A stretch of DNA of 64,000 nucleotides from CADEEX01 sp040081555. GTDB taxonomy: Bacteria; Acidobacteriota; Vicinamibacteria; Vicinamibacterales; CAVVIG01. Of this stretch, positions 9,854-20,895 are shown piece after piece. The notes below the pieces were generated by a model. The model made no database searches. It was not told where the DNA came from and saw only the letters and a program-made list of their open reading frames with translations. The DNA is taken from positions 1 through 64,000 of the forward strand of contig JBEBGG010000001.1 in assembly GCA_040081555.1 (NCBI GenBank), given 5' to 3'. Each line of letters opens with the position of its first letter. Positions within the stretch are counted from its first letter, which is position 1. Made by a program: the position numbers and the translations under genes.

Positions 9854-11743
9854 TTACGGGAGCGCTGGCGCTGAAGGGGAAGCCACGCCAAGCAGGCGGC
9901 GCAGTTCTTCGCCCTCAATCACTTCCACATCCAACAGGCGCCGGGTAATGGTTTCGAGTTGGAGATGGTGGTCGGTGAGAATCGTTCGGGCCTTGCTGTG
10001 CGCATCGTTGAGCAGCCGAGAAACTTCTGAGTCGATTCTCTGAGCGGTCTCTTCGCCATAGAGGCCGCGCTCTGCGCTGAGGCCGATGTCGAGAAACCGC
10101 GGACGCTTGCCGCCGTCGTAGTTGATGGCGCCAATCTCGTCGCTCATCCCATACTCGGTGACCATCGCGCGAGCCATCTCGGTGGCCCGCTGTAGGTCGT
10201 TGTGGGCGCCCGTAGAAATCTCGCCGAGCGCAATCTCCTCGGCGGTGCGTCCGCCCATCAGGATCGCCAGTTCGATGAGCATGTGCGAGCGTGTCTTCAG
10301 ATACCGGTCCTCGCTCGGCAGGTGCAGCGTGTAGCCGAGGGCGCCAAACCCTCGCCCGACGATCGAAACCTTGTGCACCGGGTCCGGGCTCTCGAGAATC
10401 GTCGCCACGATGGCATGGCCGGTCTCGTGGTAGGCCACCGTCTCCCGTTCCTTGGTGGTCATTACGCGCTTACGCTCGAGTCCGGCGACGAGGCGCTCGA
10501 TGGCGTTCTCGAAGTCCGCCGCGCCTACCGCGGTCTTGTCGCCGCGGGCCGCGAGCAGAGCTGCTTCGTTGACCAGATTGGCGAGGTCGGCGCCGGCAAA
10601 TCCACCGGTGCGTCCGGCTACCAGTTTGAAGTCGACATCTTCGGCCAACTTCACGTTCTGTGCGTGGATGCGCAAGATCTGCTCGCGCCCGCGCACGTCC
10701 GGCTTGTCGACCAAGACCTGGCGATCAAAACGACCAGGGCGGAGCAGCGCCGCATCCAGCACCTCAGGGCGGTTGGTCGCCGCCATGATGATGACGCCCT
10801 TGCGCGAGTCGAAGCCGTCCATTTCCGCGAGCAACTGGTTGAGGGTCTGCTCCCGCTCCTCGTGGCTGCCGACCGGGCCCTGGACGCGTGCCTTGCCGAG
10901 CGCGTCGAGCTCGTCGATGAACACGATGCAGGGGGCCTTGGCCTCGGCCTGCTGGAACAGATCTCTGATGCGTGCGGCGCCGACGCCGACAAACATCTCG
11001 ACAAATTCTGAGCCGCTCAAGCTGAAGAACGGCACTGACGCTTCACCTGCCACGGCGCGGGCCAGCAGGGTCTTGCCCGTGCCTGGAGGACCGACAAGCA
11101 GGACCCCTTTGGGAATCCTGCCGCCCAGGTTGGTGTACTTCTTGGGATTCTTGAGGAACTCGACGATCTCCATGAGTTCCTCGCGCGCTTCGTCGACGCC
11201 AGCGACGTCCTTGAAGCGCACCTTCACTTCGTCTTCTGCGTAGGCTTTGGCGCGGCTCTTGGCAAAGGACATGACGCCGCCCTCCGCACCCCCCATGCGC
11301 CGGAAGAACAGTCCCCAGAGGGCCACGACAAAGACCAGTGGCAGGAGCCATCCCATGAGCTCGCCGACCCAGCGATTGACCGCCTCGCCGCTGTACTTCA
11401 CGCCGCGTGCTTCAAGCTCCTCGGTGAGCTTCGGGTCGTCCACCCGGGTCACGACAAACTGCTTGCTCTGCTTCGGGTCGCCGGGGAACGGTACCTTCAG
11501 CGTCCCGGTGACAAGTTCCTCGCCGATCTTGATCTCGTCGACCGCGCCCTCTTTCACGAGCGACTTGAACTCGCTATAGGGAATCGAGCGTCCGGTGGGC
11601 ACGAGAAAATAGACCTGACCCACCCCCAGCAACAGCAGCAGCGCGACGCCATACCACGCTGTGGATCCCGGACGGCCAAGAAAACCCGGCCGGCGGTCCT
11701 TGCCGCGTGGCTTGAGGGGGTTGGTTGGGGCAGGCGTTGACAT
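9854..11743 (-). CDS. ftsH: ATP-dependent zinc metalloprotease FtsH
   Basis: Membrane-bound AAA+ protease that degrades misfolded and regulatory proteins at the inner membrane. The 629-residue product has two N-terminal membrane segments (about residues 30-48 and 127-147) flanking a small periplasmic domain. The AAA module has Walker A GPPGTGKT (218-225), Walker B VFIDE (274-278) and the second region of homology near 331-342. The protease domain has the zinc motif HETGH (439-443). The ATG lies 9 bases after the clpB stop with no clear Shine-Dalgarno sequence, which suggests translational coupling. It is the last gene of the hspR-dnaJ-clpB-ftsH operon, so heat-shock control by HspR is likely. 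Confidence 0.97.
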   Translation of the reverse strand: MSTPAPTNPLKPRGKDRRPGFLGRPGSTAWYGVALLLLLGVGQVYFLVPTGRSIPYSEFKSLVKEGAVDEIKIGEELVTGTLKVPFPGDPKQSKQFVVTRVDDPKLTEELEARGVKYSGEAVNRWVGELMGWLLPLVFVVALWGLFFRRMGGAEGGVMSFAKSRAKAYAEDEVKVRFKDVAGVDEAREELMEIVEFLKNPKKYTNLGGRIPKGVLLVGPPGTGKTLLARAVAGEASVPFFSLSGSEFVEMFVGVGAARIRDLFQQAEAKAPCIVFIDELDALGKARVQGPVGSHEEREQTLNQLLAEMDGFDSRKGVIIMAATNRPEVLDAALLRPGRFDRQVLVDKPDVRGREQILRIHAQNVKLAEDVDFKLVAGRTGGFAGADLANLVNEAALLAARGDKTAVGAADFENAIERLVAGLERKRVMTTKERETVAYHETGHAIVATILESPDPVHKVSIVGRGFGALGYTLHLPSEDRYLKTRSHMLIELAILMGGRTAEEIALGEISTGAHNDLQRATEMARAMVTEYGMSDEIGAINYDGGKRPRFLDIGLSAERGLYGEETAQRIDSEVSRLLNDAHSKARTILTDHHLQLETITRRLLDVEVIEGEELRRLLGVASPSAPALP

Positions 11744-11752
11744 ACGTTTTCA

Positions 11753-14314
<2,562 letters not shown>

Positions 14315-14370
14315 GGTCGTTGCCCTACGGAGGAATGCGCGTTCGCGGAGGCGCGGAGATGAGCGTGTGG

Positions 14371-15336
14371 CTATAGACCTGACTTCACCAGTTCTTCGAA
14401 ACTGCGTCGTTGTTCGTCCGTCAGTGTTCTGGGGAGTTGGACATCCGCGGTTGCGTAGAGATCCCCGGGCTCCTCCGGTTTGTTACTGACCGGCATCCCT
14501 TGGCCTTTCAGCCGAAACACCTGGCCGTTCTGAGTTCCCGGTGGCACTTTGAGGCGCAGCGACTTGCCGGCCAGCGTCACGACGTCAGCCTCGCCGCCAA
14601 GAACCGCGGTCGTGAGCGGGAGGGCCACGCGCGTGTAGAGATCCCGGCCCTTGCGCTCGAACTTCGGGTGCGGCGCGAGGCGAATACGCAGGAAGAGATC
14701 GCCCGACTTTGCGCCCGACGTGCCGGGTTCACCTTCGCCAGCAATTCGCACCCGTGACCCATCGCCCACGCCCGCCGGAATCCTGACGTCGACCGTGCGA
14801 GCCTGTCCACCGTGGGTTAACTGCAGTCGCTGCGTCGTGCCATTGAGGGCGTCTTCAAGTGTGAGTTCGAGTTCGTGCTCGGCGTCTCGCCCTGGCCGCG
14901 GTGCACGGGTGCGCCCGCCCATGTCCGCGGACGGGCCGCCTCCACCGCCGAAGAACGTCTGGAAGAAGTCCGAGAAATCGACGCCGCCTCCGGCGCGGCC
15001 GCCACCAAACATCTGCTCGAACTCTTCCGGCGTCACCGTGCGCGAGCCACCCGGGGCGCGTCCGCCACCAAAGGGATGGCCGGACTGGCCGGCGGGACCC
15101 GCCTGTTCGTAGTTGCGCCAGTTGGCGCCAAGTTCGTCGTACTTGCGGCGTTTGTCAGCGTCGCCTAGCACTTCGTAGGCCTCGTTGAGTTCCTTGAACC
15201 TCGACTCAGCAGATTTATCACCCGGGTTCACGTCCGGGTGGTGCTTCCGCGCCAGCTTCCGAAAGGCCGCCTTGAGCTCCTTGTCGGTCGCCGTCTTCGA
15301 GACACCGAGCGTCTTGTAGTAGTCCTTGAAGTCCAT
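14371..15336 (-). CDS. cbpA: DnaJ/CbpA-type co-chaperone without zinc finger
   Basis: J-domain co-chaperone expected to stimulate DnaK. The N-terminus MDFKDYYKTLGVSK starts a complete J domain with the HPD signature (RKHHPDVNPGDK). A Gly/Phe-rich linker follows (about 85-135, including FGGGRAGGGVDFSDFFQTFFG). Two C-terminal substrate-binding beta domains come directly after it. The CxxCxGxG zinc finger of classical DnaJ is absent, as in CbpA. The ATG at 15336 is chosen because it begins the J domain; a TTG at 15354 overlapping the hspR stop is possible. No dnaK or grpE lies in the window. Confidence 0.92.
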   Translation of the reverse strand: MDFKDYYKTLGVSKTATDKELKAAFRKLARKHHPDVNPGDKSAESRFKELNEAYEVLGDADKRRKYDELGANWRNYEQAGPAGQSGHPFGGGRAPGGSRTVTPEEFEQMFGGGRAGGGVDFSDFFQTFFGGGGGPSADMGGRTRAPRPGRDAEHELELTLEDALNGTTQRLQLTHGGQARTVDVRIPAGVGDGSRVRIAGEGEPGTSGAKSGDLFLRIRLAPHPKFERKGRDLYTRVALPLTTAVLGGEADVVTLAGKSLRLKVPPGTQNGQVFRLKGQGMPVSNKPEEPGDLYATADVQLPRTLTDEQRRSFEELVKSGL

Positions 15337-15350
15337 GTCCGTCGATGCCG

Positions 15351-15692
15351 TCAATCGAAACCGAGAAGTGCGGAGAGCTGGTCGAGATCCTGTATCAGGC
15401 GCCGAAGTTCCCGCTTGGGGGCATCGTCGCGCGCCATCGGCCGCATGCGTTGCACGACTTCGGCGATCGAGAGCAGGCGCTGCACCCCGGCGAGGTTGAT
15501 GCCGGCGTCGTCTACCAATCGCTTGATGAGGCGAAGCCGCTCGAGCTCGTCGCGGGAGTACAGGCGCATGCTGCCGATGGTGCGGTTGGGTCGAACGAGC
15601 CCGAGCCGCTCGTACTTACGCAGCGTCTGAGGGTGCATGCCGAGCATGCGGGCCGCGACGCTGATCAGAAACAGTTCATCGGAGATGGTCAT
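15351..15692 (-). CDS. hspR: MerR-family heat-shock repressor HspR
   Basis: 113-residue DNA-binding regulator. The winged-helix start (ELFLISVAARMLGMHPQTLR, then KYERLGLVRPNRT) is typical of HspR, a MerR-family repressor that uses DnaK as co-repressor in Actinobacteria. A short dimerisation coil follows (LIKRLVDDAGINLAGVQRLL). It is the promoter-proximal gene of the chaperone operon and overlaps or abuts the dnaJ-type gene. By analogy it should repress its own promoter, at 15714-15742. I could not find a convincing HAIR-type inverted repeat. Confidence 0.9.
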   Translation of the reverse strand: MTISDELFLISVAARMLGMHPQTLRKYERLGLVRPNRTIGSMRLYSRDELERLRLIKRLVDDAGINLAGVQRLLSIAEVVQRMRPMARDDAPKRELRRLIQDLDQLSALLGFD

Positions 15693-15713
15693 ACCTGAAA
15701 TTGCGCCAAGTCG

Positions 15714-15742
15714 AGTATAGGTATTGATACGTACCGTGTCAA
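15714..15742 (-). promoter_or_regulatory. Sigma-70-type promoter of the hspR operon
   Basis: On the minus strand, TTGACA (15742-15737) and TATACT (15719-15714) are separated by 17 bases. This is a near-consensus housekeeping promoter about 20 bases upstream of the hspR start. Its strength fits a repressor-controlled heat-shock operon. Confidence 0.72.
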
Positions 15743-15753
15743 CGTTTAAATCC

Positions 15754-15759
15754 TATACT
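15754..15759 (+). promoter_or_regulatory. Probable -10 box of the TerC-family gene
   Basis: TATACT ends 8 bases before the ATG at 15768, so transcription would begin at or within a base or two of the start codon. No good -35 box lies 16-18 bases upstream. This suggests a leaderless mRNA. Confidence 0.45.
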
Positions 15760-15767
15760 GGCTGAAC

Positions 15768-16505
15768 ATGGATGCCCTGCTGTCAGCGTTTTCAGACGTG
15801 CACGTGTCGGACTTTGTCACCGTTGGCCTGCTGGTCGTCCTGGAAGGGCTGCTGAGCGCGGACAATGCGATGGTGCTGGCTGTCCTGGTGCTGGGGCTCC
15901 CAAAGGTCGAGCAGCAGAAGGCGCTGCGCTACGGCATTCTGGGTGCGTTCGCGTTTCGCTCGGTGGCGACGCTGGCTGCTGCCTACCTGATCAGCCTGGG
16001 CTGGGTGAAACTGGCCGGGGCCGCATACCTGCTCTATCTCACCGTGCACCACTTCACACAGCAGAGAGGGGACGAGGTACGTCGAACACCCAGGAAGGCC
16101 GCGGGCCTTCTGGGGCTGTCGCCGTTCTGGACGACCGTGGTGAAGGTGGAGTTCACGGACATCGTGTTTGCCATCGATTCGATTCTGGTGGCGGTCGCCA
16201 TGTCCCCCAAGCTGTGGGTGATCCTTACCGGTGGCATCCTCGGCATCGTGATGATGCGGATGGTCATCGGCCGGCTGCTGGCGATCGTCGAGCGGTATCC
16301 GCCGCTGGTGGACGGCGCATTCATCATCATCGCGTGGGTCGGCATTCGGCTGCTGGTGGAATACCTGCACGCTGGGCACTACATCAGCTTCGAGATCCCG
16401 GAGTGGCTGTCGCTTGGCCTGATCGTGGTGATCTTCGTCTCGTCCTATGTCTACGCGCGATCGGCTGCCGCCGGTGACCCAAGGCCCCCACAGGTGGAAC
16501 GGTGA
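15768..16505 (+). CDS. TerC-family integral membrane protein
   Basis: 245-residue polytopic inner-membrane protein of the TerC/Alx family, associated with metal (manganese, tellurite) homeostasis. Seven or so membrane segments are visible. The family's acidic residues lie in membrane segments, with EGLLSADNAMVLAVLVLGLP near the N-terminus and VEFTDIVFAIDSILVAVAMS in the middle. There is no Shine-Dalgarno sequence and a -10 box sits very close to the ATG. The stop overlaps the GTG of the following penicillin-binding protein by 4 bases (GTGA), so the two are translationally coupled. The functional link between them is not obvious. Confidence 0.9.
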   Translation: MDALLSAFSDVHVSDFVTVGLLVVLEGLLSADNAMVLAVLVLGLPKVEQQKALRYGILGAFAFRSVATLAAAYLISLGWVKLAGAAYLLYLTVHHFTQQRGDEVRRTPRKAAGLLGLSPFWTTVVKVEFTDIVFAIDSILVAVAMSPKLWVILTGGILGIVMMRMVIGRLLAIVERYPPLVDGAFIIIAWVGIRLLVEYLHAGHYISFEIPEWLSLGLIVVIFVSSYVYARSAAAGDPRPPQVER

Positions 16506-18508
16506 CCCGGCGCGGCCGACTCCTGCGCCGCGTCATCGTCGCGGGCGCGGCCGTCGGGCTCGCGGGGGGCGGAGTGCTCGGATGGCTCGGTGTCCGGTAC
16601 TCAGGCGCTGTCCGGACGCTCACGCGGGGTGTGGGCGACACCACATTCCTTTCAGCGGACGGGAAGCCCTGGTTTCGGCTCGACGAGATGCGACACGACG
16701 TGCCGCTGTCTGCGATCGCGGCAGATCTGCAGCATGCCGTCGTTGCCGTTGAAGATCGCCGGTTCTATTTGCATCCGGGCATCGACCCCATCGGTGTGAC
16801 ACGAGCGATCGTCCGGGATCTGCGAGCGGGTGGAAAGGCCGAGGGCGGCAGCACGCTGACGCAGCAGCTTGCCCGTACGCTGTTTCTTTCCAACGCGCGC
16901 ACGGCCGGTCGCAAGGTGAAGGAAGCGGCCATCGCGCTCACCATTGAGGTGCAGCTGACCAAGCCTCAGATTCTGGAGCTGTACCTCAATCGCATTTATC
17001 TGAGTGCGGGCGTCTACGGGGTGCAGGCGATGTCCGAGAGCCTGTTCCGCAAACCGGCGAGTGCCGTCACGTTGTCTGAGGCGGCGATGATCGCAGGGCT
17101 CATTCGTGCGCCGGCGACGCTCTCGCCGTGGACCAACTACGATGCGTCGATACGGCGCAGCCACGTGGTGCTGGCGCAGATGCGCCAGCAGGGATTCATC
17201 ACTGCTGCGCAGGAGGCGGACGCGCGCGCGGCGCGTCCAGTGGTTCAGGCGTACAAGCGGGCCGCCGAAGGCGCGAGTGGTTGGGCGAAGGACTACCTGC
17301 GGCAGCAGTTTCGAAACGAGTTCGGCGGTGACCACCCACCGGACTGGACCGTGCAGACCACGTTCGATCGCCATCTGCAGTCGGTGGGTGAGCAGGCCGT
17401 CGCCAACGGTCTGAAGCGCGTCGGGCGGCCGGGGCTGCAGGCCGCGTTTGTGGCGATTGACCCGCGGAACGGTCATATTCTGGCGATGGTCGGCGGGGCC
17501 GACTATCGCGCCAGCACGTTCAATCGGGCGGTGCGCTCGGAGCGGCAACCCGGGTCGGCCTTCAAGCCGCTGGTCTATGCGGCAGCGCTCGGGCACGGCT
17601 ACTCGCCGGTCTCGATGCTCACGGGGCTGTCGCGGTCGTCGGCGCCCGGCGATCCCGAATGGGTGCCAAGGAACGCCTCGACGAGAGAAGTGGCCGATGC
17701 GCTGACCCTGCGCGACGCGCTCGCCGAATCCAACAACGCGGCCGCCGCGCTGCTCATGCAGAAGCTGACGGCGCGGCCGGTGCTCGAGTTGGCCAACAAC
17801 GCGGGCCTCGCCGGCCTGCCTGATGTGCCGTCCCTCGCACTAGGTACCGGCGAGGTAACGCCTCTGGCGCTGACCTCCGCTTACGCGGCATTCGTGAATG
17901 GCGGCGCTTGGTCCCTGCCACGGTCGGTCATGTCGGTCAGGGACGCGGAGGGCAGCGAGGTCTACGCAACGACCATCACGCAAAAGGTGGTGATGTCGCC
18001 TGGCGTCGCATACCAGATGGTCAGCATGTTGCGCGACGTCGTCGATCGGGGCACCGGCGTCTCAGCGCGGGCGCTAGGAGTGGCTGGGCCGGTGGGTGGA
18101 AAGACCGGCACGACCAACGACTATCACGATGCGTGGTTTGTCGGCTTCTCGACCGCGGTGGTGGCCGGCGTGTGGGTGGGGTTCGATACCCCTCAATCAA
18201 TCGGCCGCGATGCCTATGGCGCGAGCATCGCACTGCCGATCTGGGCGGAGTTCATGAAGAAGTCCGGATTGCCCGCGGCGGAGTTTCCACGGCCCGACGG
18301 GATTGAGCCGGTCGCGTTGTGCAGCCTGTCGCATGAGCGTCCTGTGGACGGTTGCCCGGTCTATACGGAGTACTTCAAGGACGGTGACCAGGTGCCGTCA
18401 GACCAGTGCCATGTGCATCAGGGGTCCTTGCGGCAGCAGGTGGCACGCGTTGTTGGCGGGTTTTTTAAGGAGATCGGCGGACGGCTGCGCGGAATCTTCG
18501 GGAGGTAG
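16502..18508 (+). CDS. Class A penicillin-binding protein (PBP1-type)
   Basis: Bifunctional peptidoglycan polymerase and cross-linker in the periplasm, anchored by one N-terminal membrane segment (about 9-32). The 668-residue product has the GT51 glycosyltransferase domain with EDRRFYLHPGID (84-95, catalytic Glu) and GGSTLTQQLARTLFL. The transpeptidase domain has S-A-F-K (352-355, acylated Ser), S-N-N (410-412) and K-T-G-T-T (534-538). All catalytic motifs are intact. The GTG start overlaps the TerC stop. Cys-containing tails near 611-640 could form disulphides. Confidence 0.95.
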   Translation: MTRRGRLLRRVIVAGAAVGLAGGGVLGWLGVRYSGAVRTLTRGVGDTTFLSADGKPWFRLDEMRHDVPLSAIAADLQHAVVAVEDRRFYLHPGIDPIGVTRAIVRDLRAGGKAEGGSTLTQQLARTLFLSNARTAGRKVKEAAIALTIEVQLTKPQILELYLNRIYLSAGVYGVQAMSESLFRKPASAVTLSEAAMIAGLIRAPATLSPWTNYDASIRRSHVVLAQMRQQGFITAAQEADARAARPVVQAYKRAAEGASGWAKDYLRQQFRNEFGGDHPPDWTVQTTFDRHLQSVGEQAVANGLKRVGRPGLQAAFVAIDPRNGHILAMVGGADYRASTFNRAVRSERQPGSAFKPLVYAAALGHGYSPVSMLTGLSRSSAPGDPEWVPRNASTREVADALTLRDALAESNNAAAALLMQKLTARPVLELANNAGLAGLPDVPSLALGTGEVTPLALTSAYAAFVNGGAWSLPRSVMSVRDAEGSEVYATTITQKVVMSPGVAYQMVSMLRDVVDRGTGVSARALGVAGPVGGKTGTTNDYHDAWFVGFSTAVVAGVWVGFDTPQSIGRDAYGASIALPIWAEFMKKSGLPAAEFPRPDGIEPVALCSLSHERPVDGCPVYTEYFKDGDQVPSDQCHVHQGSLRQQVARVVGGFFKEIGGRLRGIFGR

Positions 18509-18535
18509 TCCCGGCCGTGGTGTCGCTCCTTTACG

Positions 18536-18931
18536 TCAGCCGCCTTCCTTCAGCTTCCTGAGTGCGCGCCGGTCTCGTTTGTCGGGCGCCTTGGCCGGCG
18601 TCGCGGCCCTGAACAGGCGCTCGGCGCGCCGCATCTCGATTTCTTCTGGCGTCGGCGGCGTGGTGAGGTCCTCGTACAGCGTGCGAGCGTCGGCTCGAGC
18701 GACGTGCTGGTCTGTGAGCCCGCGGACGAGCAGGCGTTGTTTGCGGCCGAACTGGCGCGAAATCAGCAGTTCGTCGCCGACCTTCAGCGCGCGATGCGCT
18801 TTCACGATATCGCCGTTCACCATCACCTTGCCCAGCTTGAGGGCCTGCTGCGCCTCGGAGCGCGTCTTGAACAGACACGACACATCGAGCCAGATATCAA
18901 TGCGAACCGCGACGGGAGCAGGGGAGGGCAT
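18536..18931 (-). CDS. S4-domain RNA-binding protein (Hsp15/YlmH-like)
   Basis: 131-residue protein with an N-terminal S4 RNA-binding domain (RIDIWLDVSCLFKTRSEAQQ, then ALKLGKVMVNG) and a basic C-terminal tail (DKRDRRALRKLKEGG). It has the size and order of Hsp15, which binds stalled 50S subunits carrying nascent chain. The ATG at 18931 is chosen because the S4 domain begins a few residues later and upstream codons do not look like protein. It is convergent with the penicillin-binding protein gene, 27 bases apart. Confidence 0.85.
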   Translation of the reverse strand: MPSPAPVAVRIDIWLDVSCLFKTRSEAQQALKLGKVMVNGDIVKAHRALKVGDELLISRQFGRKQRLLVRGLTDQHVARADARTLYEDLTTPPTPEEIEMRRAERLFRAATPAKAPDKRDRRALRKLKEGG

Positions 18932-19106
18932 GTAAGGTCGGCAGTTAATCGTCGTTGGTCGGTCTCGGTTTGCTGACTTCCGATCATACCGCCGCCCTTT
19001 CGTGTATAACTTCCGCGCCGCCCGCGGACATCCGCGGCATTCGGCCTGAGCCGTCCAGGCGGATGTGGCCGGCGACAGTCGGATCGACCTGGGGAGCCGA
19101 ACCACG

Positions 19107-20792
19107 ATGTGGCAGCACAACTACCAGCCGATTGGCGGAAGCCTCGCGTTGTCCGCGGTCGTGGCCGCGATTCCAATTGTCTTGCTGGCGCTCATGCTCG
19201 GGGCCTGGCGCAAGCCTTCGTGGATGGCCTCCCTGTCGGCGCTGGGCTCGGCACTTGTGATCGCCCTGGCGGTCTACGGCATGCCCGCGCAGCTTGCGCT
19301 GGTCTCGGCGCTCTACGGCGCGGCTTACGGTCTATTTCCGATCGCGTGGGTCGTCTTCAGTTCAATCATGCTGTATCGGCTCGCCGTCGACACCGGCAAG
19401 TTCGAGATCATCAAGGACTCAGTCGGCGGGCTGACTGAGGATCGCCGGCTACAGGCAATGTTTATTGCCTTCTCGTTCGGCGCGTTCATCGAGGGAGCCG
19501 CCGGGTTTGGCGCGCCTGTGGCGGTGGCTGGCGCGATGCTCGCTGGCCTCGGCTTCGATCCGTTCTACGCCGCCGGTATCTGTCTCCTCGCCAACACGGC
19601 CCCGGTGGCCTTTGGCTCCATTGGTATCCCGGTGGTCACGCTGGCCAATGTGACAGGATTGCCGCTTCAGTCGCTCAGTGCGATGGTCGGCCGACTGTGC
19701 TCACTGATATCGGTGTTCATCCCTGGCTACCTGATCATGGTCATGGCGGGGCGAAAGGGCGCCATTGAGATCTGGCCGGCGATTGTGGCCTGCGGCGCGT
19801 CGTTTGCCGGCATGCAGTTTGTCGTCTCCAACTACATAGGTGCCGAACTCACTGACATCGTCAGCGCCCTGACCTGCATCGTCGTGATGGTGGCGGTGCT
19901 GAAGCTGTGGAAGCCGAAATCGATCATGCGCCTCGAAGGCGACGGTGCAATGACGCTCGCTACGAAGCGTCACGACACAGCGACGGTATTTAGGGCGTGG
20001 CTACCGTACTTGCTGCTGGTCGTGTTCGTGTTGGCGTGGGGCGAGCCCTCCGTCAAGGGCGCCATCGACCGCTTCACCCATCGACTGCTGCCCGGGTGGC
20101 TGCCACGCAGCGCGACAACGCTGAACGGGTTGAATGTGCCGGGGCTGCACAACCTGATCACGCGCGTGCCGCCAGTCACGGCCGCACCGGCGGCCTATGG
20201 CGCGACCTTCACCTTCAACTGGCTGAGTGCCTCGGGCACAGCGTGCCTGTTGGCGACGTTGACGGCGGCGCTGCTGATGGGGGGCGGACCGGGTCCTGTC
20301 GTCAGGGCCTACGTCTCGACCTTCAGACAGCTGAAGCTTGCGATGGTCACTATCGCGTCGATGCTCGGCCTGGCATATCTGATGAACTACTCGGGGATGA
20401 CCTCCACGCTTGGTCTGATGCTCGCCTCGACGGGTGCAGCGTTTCCGTTCTTCAGTGCCGTTGTCGGTTGGCTCGGTGTGTTTCTCACCGGGAGCGATAC
20501 ATCGGCCAACGCGCTCTTCGGCAACCTTCAGGTCGTGACGGCCAACGCGCTCGGGCTGAACCCGATTCTCATGGCATCTGTGAATTCTGCGGCCGGCGTG
20601 ATGGGGAAGATGATCTCGGTGCAGAGCATCGCGGTGGCCGTGGCGGCGACCGGAATGACCGCGGCGGACGAGAGCCGTTTGTTCCGCTTCACCATCCGCC
20701 ACAGCGTGCTACTGATGGTTGTGATGGGGCTCTTTTCGCTGTTTTTTGCCTACGTGGCGCCTGGGTGGGTGCCGGCCGCGCCTGTCAGGTAA
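19107..20792 (+). CDS. lctP: L-lactate permease (LctP/LldP family)
   Basis: 561-residue polytopic inner-membrane proton symporter for lactate (and possibly glycolate). It matches the LctP family from the first residues (MWQHNYQPIGGS) through the signature stretch FSFGAFIEGAAGFGAPVAVA and CLLANTAPVAFGSIGIPVVT. A dozen or more membrane segments are visible. The ATG at 19107 is preceded by GGGGAG about 10 bases upstream and aligns with the family start; an earlier in-frame ATG at 19065 adds non-family residues. There is no neighbouring lactate dehydrogenase or regulator, so it appears monocistronic. Confidence 0.93.
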   Translation: MWQHNYQPIGGSLALSAVVAAIPIVLLALMLGAWRKPSWMASLSALGSALVIALAVYGMPAQLALVSALYGAAYGLFPIAWVVFSSIMLYRLAVDTGKFEIIKDSVGGLTEDRRLQAMFIAFSFGAFIEGAAGFGAPVAVAGAMLAGLGFDPFYAAGICLLANTAPVAFGSIGIPVVTLANVTGLPLQSLSAMVGRLCSLISVFIPGYLIMVMAGRKGAIEIWPAIVACGASFAGMQFVVSNYIGAELTDIVSALTCIVVMVAVLKLWKPKSIMRLEGDGAMTLATKRHDTATVFRAWLPYLLLVVFVLAWGEPSVKGAIDRFTHRLLPGWLPRSATTLNGLNVPGLHNLITRVPPVTAAPAAYGATFTFNWLSASGTACLLATLTAALLMGGGPGPVVRAYVSTFRQLKLAMVTIASMLGLAYLMNYSGMTSTLGLMLASTGAAFPFFSAVVGWLGVFLTGSDTSANALFGNLQVVTANALGLNPILMASVNSAAGVMGKMISVQSIAVAVAATGMTAADESRLFRFTIRHSVLLMVVMGLFSLFFAYVAPGWVPAAPVR

Positions 20793-20895
20793 CACGAGGT
20801 GTGTCGCGGTACGCCGCCGCAATCCGACCAAGTCATGAGATATTGACGAGCGTTAAGACATGGGTGATAGCTGCATGAGCCTGGAGGCGTGACGT

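Larger units (their letters stand above)
15714..15759. promoter_or_regulatory. 8-bp inverted repeat AGTATAGG / CCTATACT in the divergent hspR-terC region
   Basis: Perfect arms at 15714-15721 and 15752-15759 are separated by 30 bases. Each arm contains the -10 hexamer TATACT reading outward, one for hspR (minus) and one for the TerC gene (plus). The symmetry may only reflect two similar -10 boxes, or it may allow one regulator to act on both promoters. Confidence 0.6.

Noticed and set aside
15693..15767. HAIR-type operator of HspR (CTTGAGT-N7-ACTCAAG)
   Set aside because: No adequate match is present on either strand; only the -10-linked inverted repeat was found.
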